A DNA stretch of 64,000 nucleotides from Anthoceros angustus (taxonomy: Eukaryota; Streptophyta; Anthocerotopsida; Anthocerotales; Anthocerotaceae): NCBI GenBank assembly GCA_010909165.1, contig VJWM01000126.1:682001-746000 (forward strand), given 5' to 3'. Below, piece after piece: positions 46,774 through 56,730 of the stretch. The notes under the pieces are model-generated. The model ran no database searches. It was not told the origin of the DNA and was given only the letters and a program-made list of their open reading frames with translations. The translations under genes and the position numbers were made by a program. The first letter of the stretch is position 1; the number at the start of each line of letters is the position of its first letter.

Positions 46774-49105
46774 GATTTTGGGAAGGGTGCAAAGGGGTCA
46801 ATGTATCGTCATATTCGCGATGTCATGTTTGTCATAGTTCGCAAGAGCGGCTATTGGCTTGGAGGAATCGTCATAGTCATCGTCATAGTCAGGCCCTCCA
46901 AGCTAATAGCCAATTTCGCGAGAACGGCTCCTGCGCCGCTCTTGCGAGAGCCTATTATGCCCGCCGGCATGAAGCGGGGCTTTCCCTTTCATACTTCATG
47001 GCATTCTTTAGAAAGCGTGTTTCCATTGCCCTTCAATGGGCACTCGCTATGGTGATCCTCTCAAAGCAGCGACAACAGATGATGCATCCTCCTCTTCCTC
47101 TGTAGTGTGTAGGATCTTCCTGCATATGATAGGGAGCTTAGTTGTTCTTTTTTACCTCGACCATCTAGGCCTCTCTTGGATGGGTTCTCTTCATTTTTTC
47201 CCTTCAATAAAACACGACTTCTGGTTTCCACCAAAGGCGCCCTTTTCGACGACGGATCCCCATGATAGAGATGATAGAGGCTCTATCACAATAATGGAAG
47301 AAGAAGAAGCATAATTTTATTTAAGTCCATTAAAGACGAATTTATGGGACTTGCTTAGTACTTGAAAACTTGTACCATAGTGTGCCTAAGCTACTAGCAC
47401 CAAGGGCACCCATTCCCTCTGGGCATCCCATCCAAGTATCGATCGAAGCGCATAACCAGGATGTTCTTATAAATGTGTGTCCACTTGGCCTAAGAAAAAA
47501 AGATAAATGTGTGTCCACTTGGCCTAAGAAAAGAAGTGTATTATAGTTTTCGATTTTGGGAAGGGTGCAAAGGGGTCAATGTATCGTCATATTCGCGATG
47601 TCATGTTTGTCATAGTTCAAGAGCGGCTATTGGCTTGGAGGAATCGTCATAGTCATCGTCATAGTCGGGCCCTCCAAGCTAATAGCCAATGCGAGAACGG
47701 CTCTGCGCCGCGCTCTTGCGAGAGCCTATTATGCCGCCGGCATGAAGCGGGGCTTTCCCTTTCATACTTCATGGCATTCTTTAGAAAGCGTGTTTCCATT
47801 GCCTTCAATGGGCACTCGCTATGGTGATCCTCTCAAAGCGACAACGGATGATGCATCCTCCTCTTCCTCCGTAGTGTGTAGGATCTTCCCGCATATGATA
47901 GGGAGCTTAGTTGTTCTTTTTACCTCGACCATCTAGGCCTCTCTTGGATGGGTTCTCTTCATTTTTCCTTCAATAAAACACGACTTCTGGTTTCCACCAA
48001 AGGCGCCCGACAAAGATCTGGATCCCCATGATAGAGATGATAGAGGCTCTATCACAATAATGGAAGAAGAAGAAGCATAATTTTATTTAAGTCCATTAAA
48101 GACGAATTTATGGGACTTGCTTAGTACTTGAAAACTTGTACCATAGTGTGCCTAAGCTACTAGCACCAAGGGCACCCATTCCCTCTGGGCATCCCATCCA
48201 AGTATCGATCGAAGCGCATAACCAGGATGTTCTTATAAATGTGTGTCCACTTGGCCTAAGAAAAAAAGATAAATGTGTGTCCACTTGGCCTAAGAAAAGA
48301 AGTGTATTATAGTTTTCGATTTTTGGGAAGGGTGCAAAGGGGTCAATGTATCGTCATATTCGCGATGTCATGTTTGTCATAGTTCAAGAGCGGCTATTGG
48401 CTTGGAGGAATCGTCATAGTCATCGTCATAGTCAGGCCCTCCAAGCTAATAGCCAATTTCGCGAGAACGGCTCCTGCGCCGCTCTTGCGAGAGCCTATTA
48501 TGCCCGCCGGCATGAAGCGGGGCTTTCCCTTTCATACTTCATGGCATTCTTTAGAAAGCGTGTTTCCATTGCCCTTCAATGGGCACTCGCTATGGTGATC
48601 CTCTCAAAGCAGCGACAACAGATGATGCATCCTCCTCTTCCTCTGTAGTGTGTAGGATCTTCCTGCATATGATAGGGAGCTTAGTTGTTCTTTTTTACCT
48701 CGACCATCTAGGCCTCTCTTGGATGGGTTCTCTTCATTTTTTCCCTTCAATAAAACACGTACTTCCTGGTTTCCACCAGTGCGCCCGCACTCGACAGCAT
48801 CTGGATCCCCATGATAGAGATGATAGAGGCTCTATCACAATAATGGAAGAAGAAGAAGCATAATTTTATTTAAGTCCATTAAAGACGAATTTATGGGACT
48901 TGCTTAGTACTTGAAAACTTGTACCATAGTGTGCCTAAGCTACTAGCACCAAGGGCACCCATTCCCTCTGGGCATCCCATCCAAGTATCGATCGAAGCGC
49001 ATAACCAGGATGTTCTTATAAATGTGTGTCCACTTGGCCTAAGAAAAAAAAGATAAATGTGTGTCCACTTGGCCTAAGAAAAAAAGAAGTGTATTATAGT
49101 TTTCG
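46774..49105 (+). repeat. Three tandem copies of a unit of about 780 bp
   Basis: ATTTTGGGAAGGGTGCAAAG starts at 46774, 47553 and 48319 (periods 779 and 766), and the third copy ends near 49105. Each unit has four parts: a hairpin (GGCTATTGGCTTGGAGG and, 29 bases on, CCTCCAAGCTAATAGCC); a 100-residue open frame (for example 48346-48648) with no known domain; a TGATAGAGGCTCTATCA palindrome with a GAA microsatellite; and the non-LTR 3' piece ending in a direct double of ATAAATGTGTGTCCACTTGG. The middle copy has extra small losses. Near identity means recent origin. Confidence 0.92.
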
Positions 49106-49639
49106 ATTTTTTGGGACCATCGAAGGAGAAAAGAATAAGGAAGGGAAGGGGAAGAGAGGATGACCATGCCATGGTGCGTGACCGTGTCAATGGGCCCCAA
49201 ACCCGCCCACCTGATTTCATTGATCCGCCGTGTTGTACTGATGTGAGAAGACGTGATGACCATCCGTTCGTCATGCTGCAAAGACTCCACAAGGCAACTA
49301 CGGATGGAATGGTGAAGGTTTCCGAGGTCGCAGCGGTTTCCCCACGGTCTTTGTTTTACACTGTGCGGGAACTCTCTGTAGCGAAGGAAACCTTGAAATA
49401 GCAAAGGAAAACTTGAAACACTTAGAACAAGCCCTGATGTCGTGGCCGGCAGGCAGTCTTTTAGGCTGGGGCCTGCAAAGCTTGCCTTCTTGTTGATGAA
49501 CCCTGAAATGCCCACAGGCAGGATGGTGATGGAGAATGTATGTCGTCCCCGTTCGTACAGGGAGTGCTAGCGGAATGCTCCTCTCGTTTGTTTCTTGAAA
49601 GCGCTTTCTACGACCGCCTGATTGCCTGTATCTGCAAGA
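49106..49639. other. Non-coding stretch with a faint PPR-like trace
   Basis: Mostly unremarkable. Around 49320-49400 the plus frame reads VSEVAAVSPRSLFYTVRELS, then VAKETL. It loosely resembles SAISRSLFCTVLKLCTAKK of the PPR-1 N-terminal repeats, so it could be the edge of another PPR remnant. I would not call a gene. Confidence 0.3.
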
Positions 49640-49990
49640 CAAATCGGTGTGTATACAGGGATTCTACTACGAGGAGTTGCCAGTCACCTCGTCTTAAACG
49701 AGAGTTGATCCCTGGCAACCAAAGCCTCCAGGAGCGGTGTGAGGAGCCAAGACTTCCAGTGTGGGCGGGGACGGGTTTTCCGACAATGGTCGTTGCCAGG
49801 AGCAGGAGCACTTGTTGGGTATGCACAGCAAGGACTCAGCCAAGAGGTGCTTGTTGTGTCTGGACAAATGGAGCAAGAAAGCCTCATCCTGGCTAACCAT
49901 GTTACTTTTGCTTGCCTTCTGAAGGCCTGTGCAATCACTGGCGCCTTGAAGAAGGGCAGGCAGCTGGGATCCCTTGTGCAATGGCCTGCA
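49640..49990 (+). pseudogene. Chimeric PPR fragment: PPR-1/2 leader joined to a mid-array repeat
   Basis: The left half matches the PPR leader (GGTGTGTATACAGGGATTCTAC, here shortened to ACAGGGATTCTAC; CCCTGGCAACCAAAGCCTCC; GCCAGGAGCAGGAGCA). At about 49812 it jumps into the PLS triplet (VGYAQQGLSQEVLVVSGQME, HVTFACLLKACAITGALKKG). The WWDNR motif and all intervening repeats are missing. It is a deletion derivative that ends at about 49990. Confidence 0.75.
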
Positions 49991-50424
49991 CACCAGACAG
50001 AAACATCGTCAGCTCCAAGAAACACAGGCAAGCGCTTACATGATAACGTTGCCGATGGTACAATCCTCTCCCTGAAGAGTGCAGGTCGCGCCTTCAAAAT
50101 TTTCATGGCCCTTTGGGAATTCACCCTGCCAACACAAGCCACAAACTGTTCAATTCACAACCAATCTGGACAACACAAAACAAGAAGCGAATCAGCAGCT
50201 CCTGGCGACCACTCACTTTTCCATGGTCTCGGGCACCGCAAACGGCCCAAACTTGTCTGGAGCATTCGTCTTGCTTAGCTGCTTCCACCCAGGCTGGCCT
50301 GAGGCTCGCCAAGGCTTCCACCCAGACTTGTCTTCGCTTGTTGTTCCTCCCCACCTTGAAAGGAGGGAGAACAGAGGTTAGTTTAATCCAAAACTGAAAG
50401 AATGAAAACTTCGCTTGCATACAC

Positions 50425-51085
50425 GTAGACAGTGTGGCGTGGTCATACACAATACCTGGGCATCCTGCCATAGTCTGTTGTTAAACTCATCTTCCGACAG
50501 CAGTCCCTGAAAAATAGCCACAGTATGGCAACCGGACCGTTGAGGACCCAATAAATTGGTGTGCACAGGGATTCTACAAGGAGCTCCCGCTCACCTCTTG
50601 CCATCTGCTGGCAAACAACCAAGCCTCCAGGTGCAGCAGCGTGAGGAGCCCAGCACTTCCACTTCCGAGAAAATGTGTGGGTGGGACGAGTTTCCCCGCT
50701 TGTCGTAGCCAGGAGCAGGAGCACTTGTGGCCAACGATTTTTTTCTGGACCCTACCATGTGGTGCACATCAGACGAGATAAGAGGAGCTCCCGTTTGCCT
50801 CATTTCCGAGGTAAGGGGTCCAGCGAGGTCCTGTGGTTAAACAACATGTTCAAAACAGCTTGGGCTGATGAGCAGCTCTTTTCCTTGGATATGCAGATGG
50901 GTCATGGTGCCTCTCCTTCCAAGTCGACGTCTCCGTAGACGCCTGAACCTGGCAGGCGTGTTTCTCATAGCAGCTGCGCATATGTCAGAAACACAGGCAA
51001 CAAAGCCAACCCTATACAGCAGCAGCATCAGATGCGCAGGTCAAGAGTGAAGGCACAGGACCATGTGTTGGTGGTAGCCTCGAAC
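50425..51085 (+). pseudogene. PPR-1/2 5' fragment with broken OSB-like motif
   Basis: The leader, then a decayed WWDNR region (TTTTTTTCTGGACCCTACCA, ATGTGGTGCACATCAGACGA), then KPAW.DEQL-like and LDMQMGHGASPSKS coding follow PPR-2 closely up to 50940. After a gap, GCGCAGGTCAAGAGTGAAGG (51036) matches MRRSGVKA of the first repeats. The rest of the gene is absent. Stops and frameshifts are present throughout. Confidence 0.7.
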
Positions 51086-52186
51086 ATGTGTTAATAGGAG
51101 CCTCTTCGAGGCTTGGGTCAGGACATCACACTTTAAACTGGGAAGCAGGTGCATTCAGCTGTGTGGCCAGGCCTCAGGAAGTCCTCAAACTAAGGGCTTG
51201 TACAAGCCGGCTCTATTCCAGGCTCTTATTTGCAGGGGGAATCCTAAGCAAGACCAGTGCAGTGGTTAGTATCCGCAAGATCCTACAAGCAGGACGCACA
51301 AGATATGTAGGACACGCAAGCTGAAAGCTACTTCCTGGCTAGCATTGGTCACTCCAAAGGGTCCTTCGAACCTGATGTCGAAATCGGCATGGCAAGCACC
51401 TGCACTCCCCTCCCGCCCGTCTGCACAGCTGCTTGCAGGCTGCACCTCACTCTATGACAAGAAGATGCATCGCTGCACCCAACTGTGTGACAGCTGCTTG
51501 CCTCCTCCAGGATATGTACATGCAAGCGTGGCCACCCTGCAAGGCTTTGGAGAAGGGGAAAGCAGCATGGAAGGAAGCAGCCTATACATGAGAGGATGCA
51601 TAATTAAGAGAACAGACAGTTCACAAACAGCAGAGTCATCAAGCTGATGTGTTTGAACCCCCGCTGCTTCCTCCCGTGTATAGGCTGAGGGTGACAACCA
51701 TCAGGATGCTCGCAGACTTAGACCATATCCACAATACAAACCGAAATGTGGGCTGTTTCCGAACGAGAGCCTCACCACGTTCCATGGCAGGAAGAGGAAG
51801 GCCGAAAGCCACAGTATCATTTGAGCAAGAGGATCTGAAGTTGCACAGGACACTCAACCGACACGCAGAACAGCCTGGTGTTGACACTTGCACGCGTGAA
51901 GTACGCGGATTACAAACGGACACTGTAATGGTTATTACACCCCAGGTGCACTGGAGCTCGAACTTCTTACGAGGCTCGGTGGATAAGACCAACTACCACA
52001 ACTGCGATATAATTTTCTACCTGCTTCTTGCAACTGCAAGAGCAGCAACAGACCAAGGCAACTGGATGTGAAACTGCACGTGAGCAGTGGCCCAGAGGGT
52101 TGGTATAGTACACACACTGAAAGAATGGTAGCTTACTCACGATATCGATACATTGAAAGAATTGGGCTTGCTAGGAAGTAGTAGCA
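51086..52186. other. Gene-free stretch
   Basis: Only short open frames without recognisable domains. The part nearest 52186 is downstream of the NAR2 stop and may hold its 3' UTR. I see no repeat or RNA gene. Confidence 0.5.
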
Positions 52187-52333
52187 TACAGGCCTCCACA
52201 CCAGAGCTGGCATTTCTTCCTTGCATTCAGGCCAGCACACCAGGGCTGGCCTTCCTTCCTTGCATTCAGGCCAGCACACCAGAGCTGGCCTTCCTTCCAT
52301 GCATTCAGGCCTGCAGATCAGAGCTGGCCCTTC
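52187..52333. repeat. 39-bp tandem repeat overlapping the NAR2 stop codon
   Basis: Units of about 39 bases run CAGGCC(A/T)(G/C)CA...CCAGAGCTGG, then CCTTCCTTCCTTGCATT. There are about 3.7 units. The unit next to the gene covers the last codons of NAR2 (GQL-stop, 52318-52326), so the repeat grew out of, or into, the coding end. Confidence 0.85.
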
Positions 52334-52959
52334 TTCTTGGCAGACCTTTGCTCCAGGAAGAAACATGTAGCCAGGGACACCAGCGAGAAAGTGGAGAAAC
52401 AGGCAGCAGCGATGTCGATGGAGACGGTTCTGCCCGAGATGGGACGGACCTGGAACAGGTTGATGGTCTTGTTCTTATCAGTGGTCTGGCCGAAGGCAAG
52501 CTCGTTACCATCGGCGTCCAGGGCGTAGATGCGCACGAAGTAGGTGGCCTTGGGCACGTTCTTGGCCACAGTCCACAGGATCGAGCCTCCTGAAGCAGAG
52601 TACGGCACCTCCTCGATCTTGTGGGAGCAGGTCTTGTCCTTGTCCAGATCGTCGAACCCCTTCCTCCACTTGCGGTTAAGCTGGCTCTTGGGCGCGAAGC
52701 AGAGCTTGGCACCCAGGTTGCGGTAGCTCTGGTCCTGCCCGGAGAAGGAGCTGTTCAGACTCCAGGTGATGCTCAGAGCATCAATCCCCGCTCTGGCGAT
52801 GGTGGAAGTCAGGTTGCCCTCGCTGCCCTGGATCCGGGAAGAGACGATGAGCGTCTTGGGCAGGGTCTTGAAGCTCACCCCTGCCTCCGCTAGAGAGCTC
52901 CACGCCGCGGCCAGGAGCAGGCACTGGATGGCCGCCAGCAGCCCCCGCAGCCCCGCCAT
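52318..52959 (-). CDS. NRT3: NRT3/NAR2 nitrate-transport accessory protein
   Basis: This is the partner of NRT2 high-affinity nitrate transporters; in known plants NAR2 is needed for NRT2 activity at the plasma membrane. The single exon encodes 213 residues, close to the usual 200-210. I chose the ATG at 52959 because it starts a clean signal peptide (MAGLRGLLAAIQCLLLAAAW, then SSLAEA); the longer upstream frame is GC-rich UTR. Family landmarks are DALSITWSLNSS, AKLCFAPKSQLNRKWRKG, DKDKTCSHKIEEVPY, ATYFVRIYALDADG, AFGQTTDKNKTINLF and a C-terminal membrane span after ISGRTVSIDIAAAC, followed by a basic tail (RSAKKKGQL). The basic-acidic stretch RKWRKGFDDLDKDK corresponds to the region implicated in NRT2 contact. 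No intron. The NRT2 partner is not in this window. Confidence 0.94.
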   Translation of the reverse strand: MAGLRGLLAAIQCLLLAAAWSSLAEAGVSFKTLPKTLIVSSRIQGSEGNLTSTIARAGIDALSITWSLNSSFSGQDQSYRNLGAKLCFAPKSQLNRKWRKGFDDLDKDKTCSHKIEEVPYSASGGSILWTVAKNVPKATYFVRIYALDADGNELAFGQTTDKNKTINLFQVRPISGRTVSIDIAAACFSTFSLVSLATCFFLEQRSAKKKGQL

Positions 52960-53363
52960 TGCTCCGATGCAACAGGCAGGACAAGAAAGAGAGCGAAGAA
53001 GCCGAGGGAGAATGTCGTGAGTATTAGATCTGCCGGCCGCTCCTGCTGATAAGGCCGGAGAAGTGGCCAGTGCCGGGCTCGCAGGGCCGTGGACCTTGGC
53101 GCCGCGGCACCCAGGATGGTGGACAGGAAAAACCGCAGCCGCGTGCATCGCTTGAAGAATCCGGAGGTCAGCAGTATCGGATTATCGCGGCCTGTGGGAC
53201 CATGTGCGGTATCTACACCACCTGCAAAGCAGGCTTCACGACAAACCCAGCGTCTCTCTCTTGCAGTACGGCGACAGTCTGCTCCAGGAGTCCAGATCCT
53301 TGTTCTCGGGAAGTGCAAACCGTTGCTCTGGAGATGGAGCCTGCAGACAGTCTTCACTGCCAT

Positions 53364-53870
53364 GTCTTCCATCTGAGAATGCAGATTGTGCAACATGTCT
53401 GAACTTGTTCGCTTCCTTGCTCTTCCCCAGCCCCTTTGCTCTGGATCTCCCAAGCTGAGATGGAGCCCGGAGACGGCTCCTTTGTCCATCTTTTGCACCG
53501 AGAATGCAGCGTGTGCGACATGTCATCACGTGCTTGCTTTCTTACTGCTCCTCAGCTCCTTTCCTCTGGCTCTCCTCAGCTGAGATGGAGCCTGGAGAAT
53601 TCTCCATTATGGAGCCTGGAGACTTCTCCATCATGGATATATGGAGACTTCTCCATCCCATCTCTTCCCAGCTGAGATGGATCTTGGGGACATTGCACAG
53701 TCCATCTCTTCATCCTGAGAATGCACACTTTGCAACATCTCTGCACTGGCTTGCTTTCCTGGAGCTCCTCAGCTGGGATGGAGAGAGCACAAACCCCCAT
53801 TGGCCATCTCTTCCACCTGAGAATGCAGACTGTGCAGCATGTCGTACACTTGCTTCCGTTCTTGGAGCCG
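53364..53870 (-). repeat. Four decayed repeats of the 3' end of the PPR-3 coding region
   Basis: The block CATCTCTTCCACCTGAGAATG, shortened here to its core CCTGAGAATGCAGACTGTGC, recurs in variant form starting near 53364, 53488, 53702 and 53803, each followed by a CTCAGCTG(A/G)GATGGAG block. On the minus strand each copy encodes a version of MLHSLHSQVEEMA. The copy nearest the gene is its real C-terminus, and the others lie beyond the stop. Confidence 0.7.
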
Positions 53871-56430
53871 CAGGGTGGTGAGGTTTCCTGCTTTGAAAAC
53901 CTTGAGCTGCTGGTGATGCTCGATCCAGCTGCAGCCGCATTTCTTCACGGCGCCTACCCGTTCCCGCAGATCCTCGATCCCGTCTGCGCTCTCCCACATC
54001 TGGGACTGCGCGTAGGTGGTGGACATCAGGGTGTACGCCGCGCCGTGCCTTGGATCCAGCTGCAGCAGGGAGTCGAAGCAGCGTCTTGCTAGGGTTACGT
54101 TGTTGTGTTTCCGGCAGGAGGCAAGGAGAGACAGCCAGAAGGAGAGGTCGGGCGGGAGAGGCATCTTGGAGAGCAGATCTTCTGCCTTGTGGAACAGGCC
54201 TGCTCGGCCGACGAGGTCGGCTATGGCGGCGTAGTGTCCGGCATCGGGGACGATACCGTGTGATGAAGTCATGGAGTCGAAGTACTGGAGGCCTGCTTCC
54301 ACCATGCCGGCATGACTACATGCCGAGAGGATCAAGAGGAACGTGACTCCCGTAGGCTCGACTGCTGCTGTTTGCATCTCCTGGAAGCAGCGGATGCACA
54401 GAGCTGTGTCTCCCATGCCGGCGTATCCAGCAATCAGAGCATTCCATGCCACCACGTCGGGGCGAGGGAGTGAGTCGAAGACGTCCCTTGCATCCGCCAT
54501 GCTCCCGCACTTGGAGTAGGTGTGGATCAGAGCAGTAGCCACACTCAGGTTGGATTCAAGACCTAGAAGCAGCACGTCGTGGTGGATCTGTTTGCATGTC
54601 TTCAGAGCTCCAGTGTTGCTGCAGGCTTTGAGGATGGACAGGAACGTCACCTCGTTGGGACTGAAGCCTTCTTGCTGCATGCGGGAGTAAAGTTGCAGGC
54701 ACTTATCTGCTTCGTCCTGCTGAGCGTATCCTTGAACTATGGCATTCCACGACACAATATCCCGCCGGGGCAAAGTGTCGAAAACCTGCCGAGCCTCGGC
54801 TACGCTTCCGCACTTGGCGTACATGTGGACAAGACAATTGCCCACAAACACATCTGCGTCATAGCCTTGTTGGGCAGCTTTACCATGCAGTGCCTTCCCC
54901 TTTTCCAGTGACTCCAATTTGATAAGCCTGCCATCCACGAACGTACTATCCTCGGCGTCGGCAAGTGCGGCACATGCTTTGAGAAGGCTCACAAAGGTCC
55001 ACAAGTCTCCTTCGATGCCTGCTTCTGTCATCTGTGTTTGAAGTTCGAAAGCCTTCTCTGCTTCATCCATCTGAGCATATGCTGCAATCATGGTGTTCCA
55101 CAGCACCGGGTCTCGATCCGGAAGCGCATCAAAGACATGACGCGCATCTGCAACGCTACCACAATGGGCATACATGTTCACCAGAGCTGCGCCCACAAAC
55201 AGATCAGACTGGCATCCATGCTTCTCAACCTCTGAGTGGATCCGCTTGCCCTGCTCCAGGTCTGCTAAGCTGGTACAAGCCTTGATCAAACTGAGGAACG
55301 TGTACTTGCTCGGCTGCACACCTTCTGCCTGCATCTGCTGGTACAGTCTCAGAGCCTCCTGTCCTTCACCTGCCTCACTGTATCCTGAGATTACCGACGT
55401 CCAACAGAAAGCACTTCGATGTGGAAACCGTTGAAACACCTGGAGTGCACATTGAAGGCCCCCGCACTTGACAAGCGTCGTAATCACACACTCTCCGAGG
55501 TACTTGTTCGACTCCAGGCCATGCTTGGCCAGATGAGAATGCACCATCTTGGCCTCAGCCAGCCCCTCCCTGTCTGTGCAGGCTTGCAAGAGACCAACAT
55601 ACAGCTGCACGGATGGAACCCTGCCCTTCTCATCCATGGAAAGCAAGAACTCCAGTGCCTTGTCCAGCCGGCCCTCCTTGCACAGAGCCTGTACTTCAAG
55701 CACATCTTCAGTGCCACTGTGAACCAACAATCAACAATCTCTCAGTCCCTCGGGAAAACAAGTTTCTGTAGACAAACACTGGCAACCAGCACCTTGTATG
55801 CATGTTCCTCAGCTTATGTCTTCCAGGAAGAGGAATTACCGCATTGACCCTTTGGGCTCAACCAACCCAATCCCCTGCTTGCCATGAACATCAGCAAGCT
55901 CGGAATCAACCCAAGGAGGCTTGTTCTTGTCGTCAAGCCAGAGGCGCTGCTGGGTCTTCTTGTGGCAGAAGTCAGCATGCTTTTGGTTTGGCTGCCCAAC
56001 ACGCCATCATCAGCACAGCTGCTTAAACATGCCAGACACACATATGGCGAAGGAAGCTCACAGGTAGGCTCACCTTGCTCAGTCGGTTGTCCCACCATGC
56101 TGATGGGTCCGAGAAATATTTCTGCCACAGCCTTTCCACTTCCTTCGCCCCTCCTGCTTTCCTAGTACCGTGTGCTGCAGGGAGTGCACCTCTCCGCGCA
56201 GAAAATGTCCTGCATTCCCTTAGCCCTAACAGTGGAGCATATTGCCACTGCAGAAATTGGCAGCAGGCCGGCAGCACAGGGGGACCCAGAGACGGCAGCT
56301 GCCATTGTCCAATCGGTTCCCATTGAATCATGCCTGATGCTGCTGATACACATGGAGTTGGCATTGTTTTGCATCCCAAGAGAGAGTTGTGTAAACGTTT
56401 ATCCAGAACATGACGAGCCAGCCAAATCAA
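53769..56430 (-). CDS. PLS-type PPR protein with OSB-like motif and E/E+ end, no DYW domain (PPR-3)
   Basis: This is a predicted organellar RNA-binding editing or processing factor. Three exons join in phase: 56430-56074, 55991-55840 and 55716-53769, giving 818 residues. The start at 56430 is the first ATG of the open frame and is tentative. The motif VERLWQKYFSDPSAWWDNRL, then an intron, then HADFCHKKTQQRLWL and KPPWVDSEL corresponds to the PDF-like motif of PPR-1 and PPR-2. PLS repeats follow (LVNMYAHCGSVADARHVFD, LVHMYAKCGSVAEARQVFD). Then come E1/E2 motifs (CSHAGMVEAGLQYFDSM, VKKCGCSWIE) and a short tail LHSQVEEMANGGLCSLHPS. The deaminase is absent, so it would need a DYW partner. Unlike its relatives this gene has introns and no frameshift. 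Confidence 0.88.
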
Positions 56431-56730
56431 ATGCGACGATGTGCATTAAAAAAATGTGTGGATTTATTCAAGCCATCGTACACGAGACTTCTGGACGACT
56501 CCCATCCGCCCACCTCTAACATCCTCTGCACCACAGGACATAAGAACACAGAAGGACTCTTGGGATGTAAGAGATGGGCTTCGTCTGTGTGCTTCAGTGG
56601 CACAATTCTTCATCCGAGAATCGCAACGCCGATATGTACAAGGAGACAATGCGTCTCCGAAACTGCGTCCTTGTCCGGCTTGCAGCTGCACTGGAGAAAG
56701 CATCTCACGGGCTGCCAATTACGCAGTAGG

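Noticed and set aside
52960-53148. 63-residue upstream extension of NAR2
   Set aside because: It is GC-rich, has no family similarity and would bury the signal peptide; the internal ATG at 52959 fits the family start.
55717-55730. Start of PPR-3 at the beginning of its long exon
   Set aside because: No ATG is there, an in-frame stop lies just upstream, and a good acceptor at 55717/55716 joins it in phase to the upstream WWDNR exons.
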